This document shows, piece by piece, positions 8,110 to 16,401 of a DNA stretch of 64,000 nt. The stretch is from JAJXWB01 sp046349215 (GTDB lineage Bacteria; Pseudomonadota; Alphaproteobacteria; Rhizobiales; Beijerinckiaceae). Under the pieces are notes generated by a model. It worked only from the letters and a program-made list of their open reading frames with translations. It ran no database searches and was not told where the DNA came from. The stretch lies in assembly GCA_046349215.1 (NCBI GenBank), contig JAXMCV010000002.1, positions 992,001-1,056,000 of the forward strand, read 5' to 3'. The stretch's first letter is position 1. Every line of letters starts with the position of its first letter. A program made the position numbers and the translations under genes.

Positions 8110-8790
8110 CTAGGCCGCCAGGCCGATTGCGCTTTCGGCGGCGGCGCGAATGGCGGCGATGTTCTTCGCGAAGGCCGTGCGGCCGCCCTTGAAGACGGCG
8201 GAGCCAGCCACGAGGAAATCGGCGCCGGCGGCTGCGACTTCGCCGGCATTGGCGGCCGTGACGCCGCCGTCGACCTCGAGCGCGATATCGCGGCCGGCGA
8301 TCATGGCCCTGACACGCGCAATCTTCTCGAGCGCGCCGGGAATGAAGCTCTGGCCGCCGAAGCCGGGGTTGACCGACATGACGAGGACGAGGTCGACCAT
8401 GTCGATGACATGTTCGATCGCCGTCTCGGACGTGCCGGGATTGAGGGCGACGCCGGCCTTCTTGCCGAGCGCGCGGATCGCCTGCAGCGAGCGATGCAGG
8501 TGCGGGCCCGCTTCGGCATGGACGGTGATGATGTCGGACCCGGCCTTTGCGAAGGCCTCGAGATAGGGATCCACCGGCGAAATCATGAGGTGCGTGTCGA
8601 AGGGCGCCTGCGTCACGTGGCGGATCGACTTCATCACGTCGGGGCCGAAGGAGATGTTCGGCACGAAATGCCCGTCCATGATGTCGACGTGGACGAGATC
8701 GCCGCCGGCTTCCATGGCGGCGCGCACATCCGCGCCGAGATCGGAAAAGTCGGCGGCCAGGATGGACGGCAGGATCCGGATCTTGCGCAC
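8110..8790 (-). CDS. rpe: ribulose-phosphate 3-epimerase
   Basis: 226 residues, the normal family length. The TIM-barrel signatures are all present: PSILAADFS at the N-terminus, metal-binding HVDIMDGHFVPN (about residues 34-45), HLMI, VMSVNPGFGGQ, and the catalytic aspartate in LEVDGGV. It interconverts ribulose 5-phosphate and xylulose 5-phosphate in the pentose phosphate (and, where present, Calvin) pathway in the cytoplasm. No Calvin-cycle genes are adjacent, so a housekeeping role is the simplest reading. Confidence 0.96.
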   Translation of the reverse strand: MRKIRILPSILAADFSDLGADVRAAMEAGGDLVHVDIMDGHFVPNISFGPDVMKSIRHVTQAPFDTHLMISPVDPYLEAFAKAGSDIITVHAEAGPHLHRSLQAIRALGKKAGVALNPGTSETAIEHVIDMVDLVLVMSVNPGFGGQSFIPGALEKIARVRAMIAGRDIALEVDGGVTAANAGEVAAAGADFLVAGSAVFKGGRTAFAKNIAAIRAAAESAIGLAA

Positions 8791-8953
8791 GTGTCACTCC
8801 TCCCGGCGCGAGGTAGCATGGCCGCCGGCTTCAAGTCCATGCGGCCCCGGGGGCGCGGCATGCGGACGCAAGGCAACCAATCGCGCCATTGGCGATTCCC
8901 CGCGCTGTCGATTATGTAGGCAGCGAATGTTCGGCAGGCGCGGTCGAGGGCGC

Positions 8954-9418
8954 ATGATAGGGTTCAGGGGGGCGGCTGTCGTTCTCGCCGCGGCGCTCGC
9001 CGTCGGTGGGTGCGGGCGCAGCGAGGACCAGCTTTGCGAGGCGACCGCGACGCAGGAACGCCTGTTCGGGCTGCTGCGCGACGATTACCCGAACAAGGCG
9101 AGCCAGGAGATGTTCGGCCACGGCAGCACGCTCGCGCTCGACCGCATCCTGAAGCAGCAGGGCCTCGACCGGAACAAGCCCGACGAATTCGAAAAGGCGG
9201 TCAAGCTCGGCATCGCCGAGGCGAAGGGCGTGTACCAGACCGGCCACTACATGCTCGAGAGCGTAACCGCCAACGATCCCACGCCCGGCGACGGCAAGGT
9301 TTCGTGTTCGGGCCGCGTCACCTTTCTGACGGCCTGGGGCATCGTCGTGAAGATCGTCGACTACGACGTCGTCAAGAAGGGCGACGCGATTGATGTGAAG
9401 CTGACGGGGATGCGCTGA
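8954..9418 (+). CDS. small predicted lipoprotein of unknown function
   Basis: 154 residues from the ATG at 8954, preceded by GAGGG; an ATG at 8927 in the same frame is possible. The first 21 residues form a lipoprotein signal (MIGFRGAAVVLAAALAVGGC) with the acylated cysteine in a VGGC lipobox, so it is likely membrane-anchored in the periplasm. The mature part is a compact 130-residue domain with two further cysteines (LCEA and KVSCSG) that could pair. I do not recognise the family. It ends 1 nt before the convergent cupin gene. Confidence 0.7.
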   Translation: MIGFRGAAVVLAAALAVGGCGRSEDQLCEATATQERLFGLLRDDYPNKASQEMFGHGSTLALDRILKQQGLDRNKPDEFEKAVKLGIAEAKGVYQTGHYMLESVTANDPTPGDGKVSCSGRVTFLTAWGIVVKIVDYDVVKKGDAIDVKLTGMR

Positions 9419-9419
9419 A

Positions 9420-9869
9420 TCAGGATTGCGGCCTGCTCGCGAACCAGCTTGCCGCCCAGTTCCACGCCCGCGCCATATAGGCCACGGGCGTCGGCACGGT
9501 GTGGCGGATGAAGGCGATCTTGCGGACGCGTTCCGGCACACGCCACACGCTCCATGTTCCCGCCGGAAAAAAGCCGACATCGCCGGGTCCAAGCCGACGT
9601 TCCTCGTTCTTCTCGTCGGTCACGAACACTTCGCCGTCGATGATGCTGACCGTCTCGTCGATGTTGAAGTGCCAGCGGAACTTGCCTTTGTCGGTCTCCC
9701 ACACCACGGTGACGGCCGCGCCGTCGGCGCTGCGCGAGAGTTCGGCGCGCCGCGCCTGCGGGCGGCCCTCGAGGATCCACTCGGCGGGGATCGGCGCGGC
9801 GTTCAGCTGCGCTTGCGAGGGTGTGGAAATGACGACGGGCGGGGGCGCGGCGTCCACGGACAACTCCAT
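9420..9869 (-). CDS. cupin-domain protein (Cupin_3 / DUF861 type)
   Basis: 149 residues with a single small beta-barrel cupin domain in the C-terminal two thirds. Motif 1 is reduced to FRWHFNIDETVSIIDGEV and motif 2 to LGPGDVGFFPAGTWSVWRV, the pattern of the ureidoglycine-aminohydrolase-like cupin group, where many members have unknown substrates. Metal ligands are only partly conserved (one H in WHFNIDE). It starts 64 nt from the divergent flavoprotein gene at 9934, so a shared regulatory region is possible. Confidence 0.75.
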   Translation of the reverse strand: MELSVDAAPPPVVISTPSQAQLNAAPIPAEWILEGRPQARRAELSRSADGAAVTVVWETDKGKFRWHFNIDETVSIIDGEVFVTDEKNEERRLGPGDVGFFPAGTWSVWRVPERVRKIAFIRHTVPTPVAYMARAWNWAASWFASRPQS

Positions 9870-9933
9870 CGAATAGCCTGGATGTCGGACGAATATCGGG
9901 CTTAGAGATTAACGGGCCGCGAAGGAGGCGTGC

Positions 9934-11178
9934 TTGAGCATCAGGGCCGATACGATCGTTCTGGGGGCCGGGATGGTTGGCGTCGGCGCGGCGCTGGCGT
10001 TGCAGGCGCGCGGCCGCGACGTCGTCATCGTCGAGCGGCGGGGCGAGGCGGGCCGCGAGACGAGCTACGGCAACGCCGGCCTGATCGAACGGGCCTCCGT
10101 CGATCTCTACACCTTCCCTCGCGACATCGGCACGATCGCCCGGACCGTCCTGGGGCTCAGCGCGGCGGCGCGGATCGACTGGGCGCGCCTGCCGCATGTC
10201 CTGCCGTGGATCGCCCGCTATTTCTTCGAGAGCGCGCCGGCGCGCGCCGCGCTTCACGCGCAGGCGGCGTTGCCGCTGATCGAGCGCTGCCTGTCCGAAC
10301 ACATGGAACTGGCGCAGGCGGCGGGCGCGGCGGGGCTGATCCGCAAGAGCGGCTGGATCAAGGCCTACCGCAGCGAGAGGACGCTGGCGCAGGGCGCAAG
10401 AGAGGCCCGGCACATCCGCGACTTCGGCCTGACTTTCGACGCGCTCGACGCGCGCGCCCTCGCCGAACTCGAACCCCACGCGACAGGCTTTTCCGGCGCC
10501 GTCGTCTATCGCGATCCGGCCGCCTGCATCGACCCCGGCGGTCTCGTGCAGGCCTATGCCGCGCTGTTTGCGCGGCGCGGTGGCCGCATGTTTTCGGGCG
10601 ACGCGCGCAGCCTGGAGCAGGACCCGCAGGGCTGGACGGTGCGCACCGATTCGGGGCCTGTCAGCGCGCGCGAGGCGGTGGTGGCGATGGGGCCATGGTC
10701 TGACGAAATCTTCCGGCCGCTCGGCTACGACATCCCTCTCGGCGTCAAGCGCGGCTACCACATGCACTATCGCGCGCAGGGCAATGCGACGCTCGGCCAT
10801 CCCCTGCTCGACGCCGACGGCGGCTATCTGCTGGCCCCGATGGCGCGCGGCGTCCGCCTGACGACCGGCGCGGAATTCTCGACCCGCGACGCGCCGCCCT
10901 CGCCCGTGCAACTCGACCGCGTCGAGCCGCTGGCGCGCAGGGCGTTTCCGCTCGCAGAGCGCCTCGATGCAGAGGCGTGGATGGGATCGCGGCCATGCCT
11001 GCCCGACCTGCTGCCGGTGATCGGACCCGCGCCGCGGCATCCCGGATTGTGGTTCGATTTCGGCCATCAGCACCATGGCTTCACGCTCGGGCCGATCACC
11101 GGCAGGCTCGTCGCCGAGATGATGACGGGCGAAGCGACATTCGCGGATCCCGCGCCCTATCGCGCCGATCGCTTCTGA
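9934..11178 (+). CDS. FAD-dependent D-amino-acid dehydrogenase-like oxidoreductase
   Basis: 414 residues from a TTG start at 9934, which has a strong GGAGG 8 nt upstream. The N-terminal dinucleotide-binding fold is VLGAGMVGVGAALALQARG with VIVERR closing it, and a DAO-family substrate domain follows (GNAGLIERAS, CIDPGGLVQAY, GVKRGYHMHY). The C-terminus has the conserved WMGSRPCLPDLLPVIG and FGHQHHGFTLGPITG. These match DadA-type D-amino-acid dehydrogenases, which oxidatively deaminate D-amino acids at the membrane and pass electrons to quinone. The true substrate is unknown. Next to the divergent cupin gene. Confidence 0.8.
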   Translation: MSIRADTIVLGAGMVGVGAALALQARGRDVVIVERRGEAGRETSYGNAGLIERASVDLYTFPRDIGTIARTVLGLSAAARIDWARLPHVLPWIARYFFESAPARAALHAQAALPLIERCLSEHMELAQAAGAAGLIRKSGWIKAYRSERTLAQGAREARHIRDFGLTFDALDARALAELEPHATGFSGAVVYRDPAACIDPGGLVQAYAALFARRGGRMFSGDARSLEQDPQGWTVRTDSGPVSAREAVVAMGPWSDEIFRPLGYDIPLGVKRGYHMHYRAQGNATLGHPLLDADGGYLLAPMARGVRLTTGAEFSTRDAPPSPVQLDRVEPLARRAFPLAERLDAEAWMGSRPCLPDLLPVIGPAPRHPGLWFDFGHQHHGFTLGPITGRLVAEMMTGEATFADPAPYRADRF

Positions 11179-11267
11179 TTGTTCAGCGCGCTTTTTGTTC
11201 CATCGATGCAACGTCCTGCGCCGCAACGAGTTGTCCGTCCGTCTGCAACAGGCCACGGGAGCTCGTC

Positions 11268-12071
11268 ATGGCGGAAAAGACACTCAAGGATCTGCTGATC
11301 CATTCGATCAAGGACATGTATTTCGCGGAGAACAGGATCTACAAGACGCTGCCCAAGCTGATCGAGGCGGCGGAAAACGAAGACCTGAAGCAGGGTCTCG
11401 CCGACCATCGCGAAGAGACCGGCATGCAGATCGCGCGGCTCGAGCAGATGTTCCAGCTCGTCGGCGAGAAGCCGGGCGCGCAGGAATGCAAGGCGATCAA
11501 GGGCATTCTGGAAGAGGGCGACGAGGGGCTCGAGGAATTCGGCGAGACCGAAGTCGCCGACGCGGCGCTGATCGCCAATTGCCAGGCGGTGGAGCATTAC
11601 GAGATCACGCGCTACGGCACGATGCTCGCCTGGGCGGAGGAACTCGGCCTCGACGATGTCTGCGACCTGATCCAGGAATCGCTGGCGGAGGAACATGCCG
11701 CCGACGAAAAGCTGACCGCGATCGCGGAGGGCGGCGTGAACATGGAGGGCGAGGGCGGCCAAAGCGGTCGTTCCATGTCCGTCCGGTCGGGCGGCAAGCC
11801 GGCTTCCGGCAAGGCGTCGTCGCGGGCCTCGTCGGGTCGCGCCTCCAGCCGCGGCAAATCGCCGTCCGGCCGCGCGTCGGGCAAGCCGAAAGCCGCATCG
11901 AAGTCCGGACGATCCTCCTCGAAGGGCGGCCGGGCCGCGTCCAGCCGGTCGAGCGCTTCGAAGTCGGCCAATTCCGGCGGTCGCGCCTCGGCCGGCAAGC
12001 GTCCGGCGGCCAAGTCCTCGCGCGGTTCAAGCCGCAAGACGTCCGGCGGCAGGCCATCGGGCCGCAAGTGA
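11268..12071 (+). CDS. DUF892 (YciF-like) ferritin-like protein with a basic Ser/Arg/Lys tail
   Basis: 267 residues from the ATG at 11268, with GGGAG upstream. Residues 1-158 are the four-helix DUF892 domain, with carboxylate and histidine residues on the helices (LIHSIKDMYFAENRI, ADHREETG, QAVEHYEITRYG, EEHAADEKL) that could form a di-metal site as in YciF relatives linked to stress survival. Residues 160-267 are a highly basic, low-complexity tail built from SGR, SSK and ASGK units, with no hydrophobic core. Such a tail could bind nucleic acid or polyanions; this is inference. The stop is followed by a hairpin at 12134. Confidence 0.85.
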   Translation: MAEKTLKDLLIHSIKDMYFAENRIYKTLPKLIEAAENEDLKQGLADHREETGMQIARLEQMFQLVGEKPGAQECKAIKGILEEGDEGLEEFGETEVADAALIANCQAVEHYEITRYGTMLAWAEELGLDDVCDLIQESLAEEHAADEKLTAIAEGGVNMEGEGGQSGRSMSVRSGGKPASGKASSRASSGRASSRGKSPSGRASGKPKAASKSGRSSSKGGRAASSRSSASKSANSGGRASAGKRPAAKSSRGSSRKTSGGRPSGRK

Positions 12072-12133
12072 AGGAAGGGGGCGGCGGGCTCGCCGGCCCG
12101 GCGCCGACCCTGTTCAAATAGCCGTGTTGGCGC

Positions 12134-12157
12134 CGCCCGGCGCTTTTTCGCCGGGCG
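12134..12157 (+). terminator. hairpin after the DUF892 gene, possible terminator
   Basis: CGCCCGGCG pairs with CGCCGGGCG around a TTTTT-containing loop. The stem is perfect, but no T run follows the 3' arm, so termination is uncertain. It lies between 12071 and ccdA at 12178. Confidence 0.4.
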
Positions 12158-12177
12158 ATTAGGCTCTAGAAGGCGCC

Positions 12178-12909
12178 ATGGCCTCAGAAGTCACGATTTC
12201 GGCCGCCGGCATCGCCGGCGTGCTTTCCTTCCTCAGCCCCTGCGTGCTGCCGCTGGTGCCGCCCTATCTGACCTTCATCGCCGGCACGACGATCGAAGAG
12301 CTGGCGGAGGAGGGCGCCTCGCGCGCGCGGCGCGACGTGCTGATCGCGGCGCTGCTCTTCGTCGCCGGATTCTCGACGGTGTTCGTGGCGCTGGGCGCGA
12401 CGGCGTCCGTTTTCGGCCAGGTGCTGCGCGCCAACCTGCAATGGCTGTCCTACATGGCGGGCATAGCCATCATCGGCATGGGCCTGCACTTCCTCGGCGT
12501 GTTCAAGCTCCACTTCCTCTATCGCGAGAAGCGGATGGACGTGGAAAAGCCGGTCGGCCTGTGGGGCGCCTATGTGATGGGGCTGGCCTTCGCCTTCGGC
12601 TGGACGCCGTGCATCGGCCCGATCCTCGCCGCCATTCTCGCGGTCGCCAGTTCGGAAGAAACCGTCGCGCGCGGCGCGGGCCTGCTCGCGGTCTATTCCT
12701 TCGGCCTCGGCGTGCCGTTCCTGCTGGCGGCGCTCGCCATCGAACCCTTCATGAACTTCCTGAAGGGTTTTCGTTCGCACTTCGGCAAGGTCGAGAAGCT
12801 GGTCGGCGCGGCGCTGGTCGTGACAGGCATCGCTTTCCTGACCGGCGGGATGCAGACGCTCAGCATCTGGCTGCTGGAGACGTTCCCGGGGCTGGCGAAG
12901 CTGGGGTAG
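12178..12909 (+). CDS. ccdA: cytochrome c biogenesis / thiol-disulfide transmembrane protein CcdA
   Basis: 243 residues with six predicted membrane helices. The two redox cysteines lie in proline-rich motifs typical of CcdA: C22 in SFLSPCVLPLVPPYL and C145 in FGWTPCIGPILAA. CcdA moves reducing equivalents from cytoplasmic thioredoxin to periplasmic partners used in cytochrome c maturation. It stands alone; the neighbour downstream is convergent and ends only 20 nt away. Confidence 0.93.
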   Translation: MASEVTISAAGIAGVLSFLSPCVLPLVPPYLTFIAGTTIEELAEEGASRARRDVLIAALLFVAGFSTVFVALGATASVFGQVLRANLQWLSYMAGIAIIGMGLHFLGVFKLHFLYREKRMDVEKPVGLWGAYVMGLAFAFGWTPCIGPILAAILAVASSEETVARGAGLLAVYSFGLGVPFLLAALAIEPFMNFLKGFRSHFGKVEKLVGAALVVTGIAFLTGGMQTLSIWLLETFPGLAKLG

Positions 12910-12928
12910 CTTCGCCTTTGCCTCGGCT

Positions 12929-14125
12929 TCATTCCGTGATCGGCTTCTCCGGCACGTCCCAGTCCTTGCCGTTGAAGGTCGACATGAACAGGGTCTTGAT
13001 CGGCGCGTAGTCGGTCGGCGTCGTCGAATAGACGACGCCCGGCATGAAGGCCGGCGCGGCGAAGCCCTTCAGGTTGGTTGCGTGCTTCAGCACATTGTCG
13101 TGCGTGAGTTCGTCGCCGCATTGCTCGAGGATGCGTTGCAGCGTGCGCGCCGCCGACCACGAGATGAAGGCGATCGAATTGTCGGCCGTCACGTTGGGCA
13201 GGTATTTCTCGCGAAACGCCTGGAATTCCACCACCGCGGGATCGTTCGCCCATTTCGGCGCGGCGATGTCCTTGATGTAGAGCGGCGAGACGATGCCCTT
13301 GGCGGCGTCGAGGCCGGCGGCGGTCAGGATGCTCTGGCCGGCGGAGGTCGAGACCAGAAGGTGCAACGGCTTCCAGCCCATCTCCGCCGCCTTCTTGATC
13401 GACTGCGAGGTCGCCTTGCCGGTCGAGACGTTGAACAATGTATCGGCGTTAGAGGCGGCGAGTTTCACCATCTGCGAGTCGATGGTCGCGTCGGTGAGTT
13501 CGTAGCCGGCTTCGGCTATGACCGTTCCCTTGCCCGTTTCCGCGAGCGCCGCCTTGAAGGCGTTCATGAAGTCGCGGCCGAATTCGTCGTTCTGGTAGAG
13601 GATCGCGACCTTCGCGCCGGGCTTCACGCTGGCGAGGTAGCGCGCATGGATGGCGCCCTCGGTCGGGTAGAGCGGCAGGCCCGGCGTCGTCCAGGGAAAT
13701 TCCTTCGGATTGTTCCAGCGGCCCGCGCCCGTGTTGAGGTGAAGCTGCGGGATCTTCTTCTGGTTGAGATATTTCTGCACGGCCGATTGCGGCGCGGTGC
13801 CGAGCGAGCCCCACATGGCGAGCACTTCGTCCTGCTCCACCAGCTTGCGCGTCGCCTCCACGGTCTTGGGCGCGCTGTAGCTGTCGTCGAGCGACAGGAA
13901 GATCACCTTGCGGCCGTTGATGCCGCCCTTCTCGTTCAGCGCCTTGAAATAGGCTTCCTGCGCGCGGCCGATGACGCCGTAGAGCGAACCCGGACCCGAA
14001 TGCGGCACGGTCTGGCCGATTTTTATCTCGGTGTCGCTCGCGCCCGGATCGTATTTCTTCTGCGCGCTGGCTGCGTTCGCTGCAAGCGCGAGGGCGCTGG
14101 CCATCAGAATGGCGGCGGATTTCAT
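12929..14125 (-). CDS. ABC transporter substrate-binding protein, branched-chain amino acid (LivK-like) type
   Basis: 398 residues from the ATG at 14125 (GGGAG upstream). A Sec signal peptide (MKSAAILMASALALAANAASA, then QKK) precedes a type I periplasmic-binding fold (Peripla_BP_6): IKIGQTVPHSGPGSLYG, then NEKGGINGRKV, and the hinge region AILYQNDEFGRDF. It should capture a solute in the periplasm for a Liv-type importer; ligand unknown. It is the distal gene of a minus-strand group that continues upstream with another binding-protein gene at 14229 and, beyond the brnT-brnA pair, with DUF6867-livF-livG-livM-livH. Confidence 0.9.
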   Translation of the reverse strand: MKSAAILMASALALAANAASAQKKYDPGASDTEIKIGQTVPHSGPGSLYGVIGRAQEAYFKALNEKGGINGRKVIFLSLDDSYSAPKTVEATRKLVEQDEVLAMWGSLGTAPQSAVQKYLNQKKIPQLHLNTGAGRWNNPKEFPWTTPGLPLYPTEGAIHARYLASVKPGAKVAILYQNDEFGRDFMNAFKAALAETGKGTVIAEAGYELTDATIDSQMVKLAASNADTLFNVSTGKATSQSIKKAAEMGWKPLHLLVSTSAGQSILTAAGLDAAKGIVSPLYIKDIAAPKWANDPAVVEFQAFREKYLPNVTADNSIAFISWSAARTLQRILEQCGDELTHDNVLKHATNLKGFAAPAFMPGVVYSTTPTDYAPIKTLFMSTFNGKDWDVPEKPITE

Positions 14126-14228
14126 GTGCGTTTTCTCCCGGAAGGTGAAGTTCGTTTTGAAATGCGTTGATCGCAAGCGCGGCGGGCTCGTCGGAACGAA
14201 CCCGCCGTAAGTTGCGATAATTTTCAGA

Positions 14229-15362
14229 TCACAACTGCTTGTAGGTGATCTTGCCGTCCGGACCCTTGATCCAGCGATAGACGACATAATCGGCGCGCGT
14301 GACGTCGCCTTTCTTGTCGTAGGAAATGTCGCCGACGACGGTCTTGAACGTCATGCCGGAGTGCATGACCTTGGCCATGGCCTGCGGATCGGCTGATTTG
14401 GCGGCTTCCGCCGCCTGCTTCATCACCTGCACAGCCGCATAGGAATAGAGCGTGTAGGTCTCGGGGTTGAATTTCTTCGCCTCGAAACGCTTCACGACCT
14501 CGGCAGCCGCCGGATTGAGACGCGGGTCCGGCGGGAAGGTCATCAGCGTGCCTTCGGCGCCGGCGCCGGCGATCTGCGCATATTCCTCCGAGGCGATGCC
14601 GTCGCCGCCCATCAGGATCGTCGACATGCCCTGGTCGCGCATCTGGCGCACCAGAAGGCCGGCTTCGGTGTGCTCGCCGCCGTAATAGACGAGGTCGGCG
14701 CCAGCGGCCTTCAGCTTGGAGACGACTGCCGAATAATCCTTCTCGCCGGGATTGATGGTTTCGTAGAGGACTTCCTTCACGCCCGCGGCGTTCAGCGCCT
14801 TCTTGGTCTCGTCGACCAGGCCCTTGCCGTAGGCCTTCTTGTCGTGGACGAAGGCGACCTTCTTGCCCTGCATGTTCTTGACGATGAATTCGGCCGCGAC
14901 AGCGCCCTGCTGGTCGTCGCGACCGCAGGTGCGGAACACGTTCCACTTGCTCTCGCCGGTCTTGGGATCGGGATTGGTGAGGCCGGGATTGGTGGAAGCC
15001 GGCGTGATCTGCAGGACGGCGTTTTCCTGGTAGACGCCGGAGGTCGGGATCGACACGGACGAATTGAAGTGGCCGACCACCCAGGTCACGCCGTCGCCGA
15101 CGAACTTGTTGGCGACGGAAATGCCCTGCTTGGGATCGGACGCGTCGTCGCCGACGGTCGACGTCAGCTTCTTGCCGAGCACGCCGCCGGCGGCGTTGAT
15201 GTCCTCGACCGCCTGTTCGGCGCCCATCTTCAATTGCGCGCCGAAGGCCGCCGCGCCGCCGGTGATCGGGCCGCCGATGCCGAGTTTGACCTGCGCTTGA
15301 ACCGCGCCCGAAAAAGCCAGCGCCGCGCTAAGCGCCACGCCGGCCAGGAGCCTGTGCTTCAT
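14229..15362 (-). CDS. ABC transporter substrate-binding protein, LivJ/LivK type
   Basis: 377 residues with a signal peptide ending AVQA-QVKLG near residue 24. The mature domain is a classic Leu/Ile/Val-binding fold: KLGIGGPITGGAAAFG, then EDINAAGGVLGKKL, then VGHFNSSVSIPTSGVY for ligand contact, and FVHDKKAYGKGL. It is closer to E. coli LivJ/LivK than its neighbour at 12929, so it may bind branched-chain amino acids proper. It precedes the 12929 gene by 104 nt on the same strand. Confidence 0.92.
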   Translation of the reverse strand: MKHRLLAGVALSAALAFSGAVQAQVKLGIGGPITGGAAAFGAQLKMGAEQAVEDINAAGGVLGKKLTSTVGDDASDPKQGISVANKFVGDGVTWVVGHFNSSVSIPTSGVYQENAVLQITPASTNPGLTNPDPKTGESKWNVFRTCGRDDQQGAVAAEFIVKNMQGKKVAFVHDKKAYGKGLVDETKKALNAAGVKEVLYETINPGEKDYSAVVSKLKAAGADLVYYGGEHTEAGLLVRQMRDQGMSTILMGGDGIASEEYAQIAGAGAEGTLMTFPPDPRLNPAAAEVVKRFEAKKFNPETYTLYSYAAVQVMKQAAEAAKSADPQAMAKVMHSGMTFKTVVGDISYDKKGDVTRADYVVYRWIKGPDGKITYKQL

Positions 15363-15547
15363 CTACCTTCTCCCCTTGCGCCCGCCCGTATCGGGTTCGG
15401 GCAGAATCTGAACGGGAGACTTTCGCCCGAATTTCCGGCGCTGTCACGCCGGGCGGAACGGGGACGTTTGGCGGGGTGGGCGAGGGCTGCAGGCGGTCGG
15501 CTTCGGGCTTTGCGATGCGCTACGCAAAGCCGAATGTCCCGGGACTG

Positions 15548-15808
15548 CTAAAGCCCTGCCGCCTTGCGCAACGCGGCGTTGATACGCGTCTGCCAGCCCG
15601 GCCCGGTCGCGCGGAAATGCTCGAGCACGTCGGCGTCGAGGCGAATGTTGAGCGCCTCCTTGGGGTGGAGGGATTTCGGGCGACCGACAATTGTGAAGCC
15701 CGGCGGCAGTCCATTGCCGAAATCCGGCGCTGCGTCGGGATCGGATGCGATACCCGCGGCAATCTCCCTGTCTTCGGCCTCAGTTGGAACGATCAATTTC
15801 CGCTTCAT
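15548..15808 (-). CDS. brnA: BrnA-family antitoxin
   Basis: 86 residues. The N-terminus (MKRKLIVPTEAED) and middle segment bind toxin in characterised systems, and the C-terminus is a ribbon-helix-helix DNA-binding fold (ALNIRLDADVLEHFRATGP, then WQTRINAALRKA). It overlaps the upstream toxin gene brnT by 29 nt, the normal toxin-first order. BrnA neutralises BrnT and represses the operon. The pair sits in an otherwise continuous liv gene group and is flanked upstream by AT-richer sequence. Confidence 0.88.
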   Translation of the reverse strand: MKRKLIVPTEAEDREIAAGIASDPDAAPDFGNGLPPGFTIVGRPKSLHPKEALNIRLDADVLEHFRATGPGWQTRINAALRKAAGL

Positions 15809-16058
15809 AAAATCTTACCTCGCGGGAGTTGGCTTTCCGCGCTGAAATCAACCTGCGTACAGCGCCGCGCCGTACGAATACGACGACATGCAGGCGGGCT
15901 TCGAACAAGACAAAGGCCCAATATCTCTTCTCGCCATACTCTCTACGGTCGTCCTCGACAATCAGTGCGCGATTCCAGTCGGACTGTGTGACCGTCGAAA
16001 AGTCGACCTTGTGCTTCCGAACATTCGAGAGCCGCTTGGCTTCGTCCCACTCGAACAT
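15780..16058 (-). CDS. brnT: BrnT-family ribonuclease toxin
   Basis: 92 residues from the ATG at 16058. Family features are the N-terminal MFEWDEAKRLSNVRKHKVDFS, the central YWAFVLFEARLHVVVFVRRG strands, and the C-terminal RLISARKANSREVRFYE that carries the conserved Arg and Glu residues of this RelE-like fold. BrnT cleaves RNA and stops growth until neutralised by BrnA. The stretch just upstream (about 16060-16095) is strikingly AT-rich (AAAAATTAAAAAG), probably the operon promoter. Confidence 0.88.
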   Translation of the reverse strand: MFEWDEAKRLSNVRKHKVDFSTVTQSDWNRALIVEDDRREYGEKRYWAFVLFEARLHVVVFVRRGAVRRLISARKANSREVRFYEAEIDRSN

Positions 16059-16092
16059 TTTTGTATCCACAAAAATTAAAAAGTCAAGAAAA

Positions 16093-16401
16093 TCAATTTT
16101 CTGAAAGCCAGGGATATTGCCGCGCCATCTGGCTGCGGCGGGCGACGGCGAAACCGGCGAGCGCGGCCATCGCCAGCGCGACGAAGCAGAGGGTCGCCTG
16201 GCTCGCGTCCGTCTTTTCCCCGAAAAGAGCGAAATGCAGGAAGCGCACGGCAAAGCCCAGCGGCAGCATGTAGGCGACGCCCAGCCACTGGCTGCGCCAG
16301 GTCTGCGCCATGGCGCGGCCGGTGACGAAGGCGCCGGCGCAGCCGAGAACGGCCGTCAGCGCGAGAAATGTCCACATGTTCGGGACGAGGTCGGCGATCA
16401 A
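16093..16401 (-). CDS. DUF6867 small membrane protein linked to the liv operon
   Basis: 102 residues with three predicted membrane helices (about residues 9-30, 40-62 and 66-86). This family is regularly found just after livF in Rhizobiales branched-chain amino acid transporter operons; its role is unknown. It overlaps livF by 4 nt (16398-16401), so it is translationally coupled to the transporter and probably works with it. Confidence 0.8.
   Translation of the reverse strand: MIADLVPNMWTFLALTAVLGCAGAFVTGRAMAQTWRSQWLGVAYMLPLGFAVRFLHFALFGEKTDASQATLCFVALAMAALAGFAVARRSQMARQYPWLSEN

Noticed and set aside
12929..12950. Shared terminator between ccdA and the convergent binding-protein gene
   Set aside because: Only 20 nt separate the stops and no hairpin with a T run is visible there.
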